From an uncultured bacterium (GTDB lineage: Bacteria; Actinomycetota; Coriobacteriia; Coriobacteriales; Coriobacteriaceae): DNA of 17,827 nt. The notes below the pieces were generated by a model that searched no databases, was not told the origin of the DNA, and saw only the letters and a program-made list of their open reading frames with translations. A program made the position numbers and the translations under genes. Positions within the stretch are counted from its first letter, which is position 1. Every line of letters starts with the position of its first letter. The stretch is from contig CAJMRD010000044.1 in assembly GCA_905215725.1 (NCBI GenBank), positions 1 to 17,827 on the forward strand, in the 5' to 3' direction. Of this stretch, positions 13,868-17,827 are shown one piece after another.

Positions 13868-16750
13868 ATGACGCTACTGTATTTCCTTACCCTGTTTCCG
13901 CTGGTACCGGCGCTGGGCATGCTGCTCGCGCGCGGTGACCGCGCCCGCGATGCGGTGGGGCTCATAGGTTCCGGCATTATTATGGCGGTGACAGTTGTAG
14001 TCGCCGTCATGTTTTTTGGCACGGGTCCGCAGAGCTTTGAGGTTGCCCCCGGCACCTCGCATGTGCTCTCGATCATCAGCTCCGCCATCGATGTCATCCT
14101 GTGCGCCGTCATCCTGTACAACGCGTACAACTATAGGAACGCGCTCACCACGGTGCTCGGCGTAGTCCAGCTGGTGGGCTCGCTCGCCTTTGCAGCCATG
14201 ACGCTGCCCGCGGCCGAAGCCGTCACGGCGACGCCGCTCTACCTGGACTACATGAGCGTGATCATGGTGCTTGCCGTCGGCATCGTCGGCAGCCTGATCT
14301 GCGTGTACGCCCTGGGCTACATGAAGGACTTCCAGGCCCATGACGAGCACGAGGCAGCGCTGCGCGGGCAGACCGCGCCCGACCGTCGCCCGCAGTTCCT
14401 GGCGCTTATGTTCCTGTTCCTCTCGGCCATGTTCGTCATCGTGACGAGCGATAACCTGGAGTGGCTGTTCTGCGGTTGGGAAATCACCACCGTGTGCTCG
14501 TTCCTTATGATCGGCTATACGCGCACACCCGAGGCCATCAAAAACGCCTTCACCCAGATCGTCCTCAACATGCTGGGCGGCATCGCGTTTTTGGCCGGAC
14601 TCATGTACCTGCACGTTAACGGCATGCCGCTGACCATCTCGGGCATGATCGAGCTTTCCGGCGCCGAAACCGCGCAATCCGCGCTGCTGGTGATGCCGGT
14701 CATTCTGCTGTCGCTCGCCGCACTCACCAAGGCCGCACAGATGCCGTTCCACACTTGGCTGTTGGGTGCCATGGTTGCCCCCACACCCACGAGCGCCCTG
14801 CTGCACTCGTCAACCATGGTCAAAGCCGGCGTGTTCCTAATGGTCAAGCTGAGCCCGCTCTATGCCATCTATCCCGTGACCGGCTTTATGGTCACGAGTG
14901 TGGGTGCCATCACGTTTTTGCTCGCCGCCCTCATGGCCATCTCGCAGAGCAACGCCAAGCGCGTGCTCGCGTACTCCACCATTTCCAACTTGGGCCTCAT
15001 CAGTGCTTGCCTGGGTGTCGGCGCACCCGAGGCCGTGTGGGCCGCCATCTTCCTGATCCTGTTCCATACGGTGGCAAAGTCGCTGCTGTTCCTGTGCGTG
15101 GGCACCGCCGAGCATCATATCGGCAGCCGCAATATCGAGGACATGGACGGTATGTTCAGCCGCATGCCGCACCTGACGCGCCTGATGATGCTGGGCATCA
15201 TGGGCATGTTTGTGGCGCCGTTTGGCATGCTCGTGTCCAAGTGGGGCGCCCTGGTGGCGTTTGCGCAGACTGGCAACGTGCTCATGATCATGGTGCTTGC
15301 CTTTGGCTCGGCCGCGACGTTTTACTTCTGGGGCAAGTGGCTTGCCAAGCTTTCGGGCGTCGACCCCACGGCTCAAAACGTTGAGGTCAATGTCCATAAG
15401 ACCGAATGGATGGCACTCAACACCATCGCCGCGCTGCTGATTCTGTGCTGCGTGGCGTTCCCGGTTATCTCGAGCGGTCTGGTGTCGCCTTACTTGGCCA
15501 TGGTGTTTGGCCGCGTGCCGTACGTTATTGGCAAGGACGCCATGTATCTGATGGTCGTTATCGTGGCGTTTATCGCCGTGGTGCTGCTGACGTCGTTCCG
15601 CGTGAGCAACAAACCGCACGTAAACGTATATCTTTCGGGTGTGGGAACCGACAATTACCGCCATTTCCGCGGCTCGATGGGACACGAGGTGAAGGCCGAA
15701 AAGCGCAATTGGTACTCGGAGGACGCCCTTGGCGAGAAGCGTATCGGCCCCGCGGGTAGCGTCGTGTGCTGCAGCATTATCTTGTTTGCGCTGCTGTGTT
15801 GCGCGTGGATTGGGCCCGAGAGACTTGCCATGAGCGCGCCCTCGGTGCTGCGCGGTAAGTATTTCGAAGGCTCGGGTGTCGTGGGCATATTTATTGGTAC
15901 CGTGGTGTTTGCCTTGCTGGCGCCGCTTGTGGGCGGCCTGGTCGACGGTCTTGACCGTAAGCTTTCGGCTCGCATGCAGGGCCGCGTGGGCCCGCGTCTG
16001 CTGCAGCCCTTCTACGATGTTGCCAAGCTCCTGCGCAAAGCCCCTGCCAGCGTAAACACCATGGACGATACCTATATGGCGTGCGCGCTCATCTTTACCG
16101 TGGTGGGCGGCGGCATCTTTGTGTCGGGCTCCAACACGCTGCTGTGCGCTTTTATGGTGACGCTCGCCGCGATCTTTGTGGTGCTGGCGTCCGCCTCGAC
16201 GCAAAGCCCGTTTGCCCAGGTTGGCGCCGATCGTGAGTTGCTGCAGGTTATGAGCTACGAGCCCGCCGTTCTGCTGATGAGCGTGGGACTGTATCTTGCC
16301 ACCGACAGCTTCGATTCCATTGCCGTGACGGGGCAGTCGGCCCCCATCATCGTGTACAGCGCGCCCATTTTCCTCGCGCTGCTCGCGGTGCTTACCATCA
16401 AGCTGCGCAAGTCGCCGTTTGACCTTTCGTATTCGCATCACGCGCATCAGGAGATTGTCCAGGGCGTCGCCACCGAGATGAGCGGCGGCACGCTGGCCAA
16501 GATGACCCTTATGCACTGGTGCGAGTCCGTGCTGTTTTTGATGTGGGTGGGCATGTTCTTTGTCTGGGACAACCCGGTGAGCTGGGTGGTTGCCCTGGTC
16601 GTGATGGCCGCGACGTATTTTGTCGAGGTGTTGATCGACAACACCTTCGCGCGCAGCACCTGGCGCAGCTGCTTTAGGCTCGGATGGGGCGTGGCGCTGG
16701 TGTTTGGCCTGCTCAACCTTATGCCCATCCTCGTCGACGTATTTATTTAG
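13868..16750 (+). CDS. Fused membrane subunit of an Ech-type [NiFe]-hydrogenase (EchA-EchB / HyfB-HyfC fusion)
   Basis: This 960-residue, almost wholly membrane-embedded protein joins two hydrogenase membrane subunits. Residues 1 to about 650 are a NuoL/MrpD-like antiporter module with the conserved charged residues of ion-pumping subunits: Glu205 (GWE), Lys288 (LTKAAQMPFHTW), the PTPTSALLHSSTMVKAG stretch (305-321, Lys319), His400 and Lys404. From about 668 a NuoH/EchB/HyfC-like module follows with RMQGRVGP (702-709), the acidic REL...SYEP region (Glu790, Glu798) and HQEIVQGVATEMSG (860-873). These normally come from two genes. It couples electron flow at the hydrogenase arm to proton or sodium movement. 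GGGGGAG lies 7 nt before ATG 13868. The gene leads the operon, and the small-subunit ribosome binding site overlaps its stop codon. Confidence 0.92.
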   Translation: MTLLYFLTLFPLVPALGMLLARGDRARDAVGLIGSGIIMAVTVVVAVMFFGTGPQSFEVAPGTSHVLSIISSAIDVILCAVILYNAYNYRNALTTVLGVVQLVGSLAFAAMTLPAAEAVTATPLYLDYMSVIMVLAVGIVGSLICVYALGYMKDFQAHDEHEAALRGQTAPDRRPQFLALMFLFLSAMFVIVTSDNLEWLFCGWEITTVCSFLMIGYTRTPEAIKNAFTQIVLNMLGGIAFLAGLMYLHVNGMPLTISGMIELSGAETAQSALLVMPVILLSLAALTKAAQMPFHTWLLGAMVAPTPTSALLHSSTMVKAGVFLMVKLSPLYAIYPVTGFMVTSVGAITFLLAALMAISQSNAKRVLAYSTISNLGLISACLGVGAPEAVWAAIFLILFHTVAKSLLFLCVGTAEHHIGSRNIEDMDGMFSRMPHLTRLMMLGIMGMFVAPFGMLVSKWGALVAFAQTGNVLMIMVLAFGSAATFYFWGKWLAKLSGVDPTAQNVEVNVHKTEWMALNTIAALLILCCVAFPVISSGLVSPYLAMVFGRVPYVIGKDAMYLMVVIVAFIAVVLLTSFRVSNKPHVNVYLSGVGTDNYRHFRGSMGHEVKAEKRNWYSEDALGEKRIGPAGSVVCCSIILFALLCCAWIGPERLAMSAPSVLRGKYFEGSGVVGIFIGTVVFALLAPLVGGLVDGLDRKLSARMQGRVGPRLLQPFYDVAKLLRKAPASVNTMDDTYMACALIFTVVGGGIFVSGSNTLLCAFMVTLAAIFVVLASASTQSPFAQVGADRELLQVMSYEPAVLLMSVGLYLATDSFDSIAVTGQSAPIIVYSAPIFLALLAVLTIKLRKSPFDLSYSHHAHQEIVQGVATEMSGGTLAKMTLMHWCESVLFLMWVGMFFVWDNPVSWVVALVVMAATYFVEVLIDNTFARSTWRSCFRLGWGVALVFGLLNLMPILVDVFI

Positions 16751-16762
16751 GAGGCGGCATCC

Positions 16763-17356
16763 ATGGATCATAAAATGTCGCGCTCGCCGTGGGTTATTCA
16801 TTACGATGGCTCGAGCTGCAACGGATGCGATATCGAGGTGCTGGCCTCGCTCACGCCACTGTTCGATGCGGAGCGCTTTGGCGTGGTCAACACCGGCAAC
16901 CCCAAGCATGCGGACATCTTTTTGGTGACGGGGTCGGTCAATGCCCAGAACCTGCCCGTCGTGCGCCAGATCTACAACCAGATGCTCGAGCCCAAGTGTG
17001 TGGTGGCCTGCGGTATCTGCGCGTGTTCGGGCGGCGTGTTCCGCGATGCCTATAACGTGATCGGCGGCGTGGACCGCGCGATTCCCGTGGACGTGTACGC
17101 GCCCGGATGTGCCATTCGCCCCGAGACCGTGATCGATGCCATTGTGGAGGCATGCGGCATCCTGGACCAGAAGGAGACCGTGATGCGCGCCGGCGGCGAT
17201 CCGCTCACCGTGGGCGGAGCTGCTACCTGGGATGGCGGCGTTGAGCTGGGCGAGGACGGGTTTGTGGTCGCGGCTGGGGCCGGCGACGCGCCCGCCGTCG
17301 GTGACGCGTCTGCCGGGAAGCCTGCCGCGCCCGCCGTTGCAAAGGAGGCCGAGTAA
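16763..17356 (+). CDS. [NiFe]-hydrogenase small subunit, NuoB/EchC/HyfI-like
   Basis: This 197-residue protein is the electron-transfer small subunit that carries a single proximal 4Fe-4S cluster next to the NiFe site. The ligands are readable: Cys19 and Cys22 (SSCNGCDIE), Cys86 (CGICACSGG) and Cys116 (APGCAIRPE). Most homologues have PGCPPRPE at the last site, so the Ala-Ile there is slightly unusual. The core ends near residue 140, and the last 50 or so residues (Gly/Ala/Glu/Pro-rich) form a low-complexity tail. TAGGAGG overlaps the upstream stop and lies 8 nt before ATG 16763. The stop overlaps the next start by one base (TAATG), so the operon is translationally coupled. The gene order, antiporter + NuoH-like, then NuoB-like, then NuoC-like, is that of ech operons rather than E. 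coli hyf. Confidence 0.93.
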   Translation: MDHKMSRSPWVIHYDGSSCNGCDIEVLASLTPLFDAERFGVVNTGNPKHADIFLVTGSVNAQNLPVVRQIYNQMLEPKCVVACGICACSGGVFRDAYNVIGGVDRAIPVDVYAPGCAIRPETVIDAIVEACGILDQKETVMRAGGDPLTVGGAATWDGGVELGEDGFVVAAGAGDAPAVGDASAGKPAAPAVAKEAE

Positions 17357-17827
17357 TGCAAAAGGCTATCTATGCCACCGTCGTGATCGATGAGCTGTTG
17401 CCGCATGTGCAGGCGCTCAAGGGTGCTGGTGCGCGCTTTGTGCAAATGCACGCCGAGCGCAACGTCGACGACGGCACGTATCGCTTGGTCTATACGTTTA
17501 TCAACGTTCGTGCTGCTCAGGAGCATATTGCTCAGGACGGCAGCTATGCGATTGAGAACCTGGTAGTCGAGGGCATCGACCAGTACCAGGAGATTCCGTC
17601 CATCAGCTCGTACTATCCGGCGGTATTTCCGTTTGAGAACGAGGCGCATGACCTGTTTGGTCTTGCCATCACCGACATGCAGGTCGACTTTAACGGCTTT
17701 TTCTACCAGGTCTCGACCGCCGAGCCCATGAGTGTGATCACACCCGAGGTGAAAGCTGCGCGCGAGAAGGCCATGAAGGTCCGTGCCGCCGCCGAGGCCA
17801 AGGCGCGCAAGGCCGCGGCCGAAAAGG
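17356..17827 (+). CDS. NuoC/EchD-like hydrogenase subunit (partial, cut by window end)
   Basis: The reading frame stays open from ATG 17356 to the right edge (157 codons visible, no stop). AAAGGAGG lies 7 nt upstream and the start overlaps the preceding stop. The protein begins MQKAIYATVVIDELLPHV and carries the 30-kDa-subunit signature PAVFPFENEAHDLFGLAI (about 94-111), as in NuoC and the N-terminus of HycE/HyfG. This subunit packs against the large catalytic subunit. The visible end (from about residue 131) turns into a Lys/Ala-rich charged stretch, likely helical, which suggests a stand-alone EchD-like subunit rather than a HycE-type fusion to the large subunit. The large subunit and a ferredoxin-like subunit would be expected just beyond the window. 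Confidence 0.88.
   Translation, partial: MQKAIYATVVIDELLPHVQALKGAGARFVQMHAERNVDDGTYRLVYTFINVRAAQEHIAQDGSYAIENLVVEGIDQYQEIPSISSYYPAVFPFENEAHDLFGLAITDMQVDFNGFFYQVSTAEPMSVITPEVKAAREKAMKVRAAAEAKARKAAAEK

Noticed and set aside
14837..16909. Minus-strand open frame of 690 codons opposite the hydrogenase genes
   Set aside because: His/Arg/Gln-rich translation with no recognisable domain; it covers the conserved plus-strand NuoL/NuoH-like coding sequence.

Overview
The window is GC-rich (roughly 60%) with long ORFs, little spacing inside operons and mostly AGGAGG-like ribosome binding sites. Gene content points to an anaerobic gut actinobacterium of the class Coriobacteriia, most likely Collinsella or a close relative. 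The pointers are a fused double-ATPase ECF transporter, a FolP-FolK fusion, a type III pantothenate kinase, an Fe-S flavin ene-reductase and an Ech-type membrane hydrogenase. The genus is inference; no 16S gene is present.

Layout. (1) 81-3335, +: an ECF vitamin/cofactor importer operon: EcfT, a fused two-domain EcfA ATPase and an S component. (2) 3336-3485: a convergent intergenic region holding two palindromic elements. (3) 3486-4304, -: exodeoxyribonuclease III. (4) 4440-7738, +: a Sir2 deacylase, then a folate enzyme fusion (dihydropteroate synthase + HPPK) that carries a long disordered insertion, then an abutting degenerate biotin-ligase-like protein and a terminator. (5) 7838-9238: a lower-GC unit with one AAA/DUF4143 ATPase gene, bracketed by near-identical palindromic repeats and preceded by a perfect 20-bp-arm palindrome. 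(6) 9294-10067, -: CoaX pantothenate kinase. (7) 10265-10380: initiator tRNA-fMet and its terminator, then two tandem 55-bp inverted-repeat elements. (8) 10709-12739, +: an Old Yellow Enzyme family FMN/4Fe-4S/FAD oxidoreductase carrying an HGDR motif that recalls bilirubin reductase. (9) 12740-13177: a T-box-like terminator and a long AT-rich promoter region feeding a small double-HTH protein (13178-13582). (10) 13868 to the right edge: the start of an Ech-type group 4 [NiFe]-hydrogenase operon. Its antiporter-like (EchA) and NuoH-like (EchB) subunits are fused in one 960-residue protein, followed by the small subunit (EchC-like) and a NuoC-like subunit (EchD-like) cut by the window end.

How the genes work together. 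The left half is mainly cofactor economy: vitamin uptake, folate synthesis, a biotin-ligase relative and CoA synthesis. The right end is energy metabolism: a proton- or sodium-pumping hydrogenase, probably exchanging electrons with ferredoxin. The most unusual content is the set of distinct palindromic elements (inside ecfA, at 3358, around the DUF4143 gene, at 10431-10566), the two atypical protein architectures (the insertion in FolP, the EchA-EchB fusion) and the HGDR flavoenzyme.
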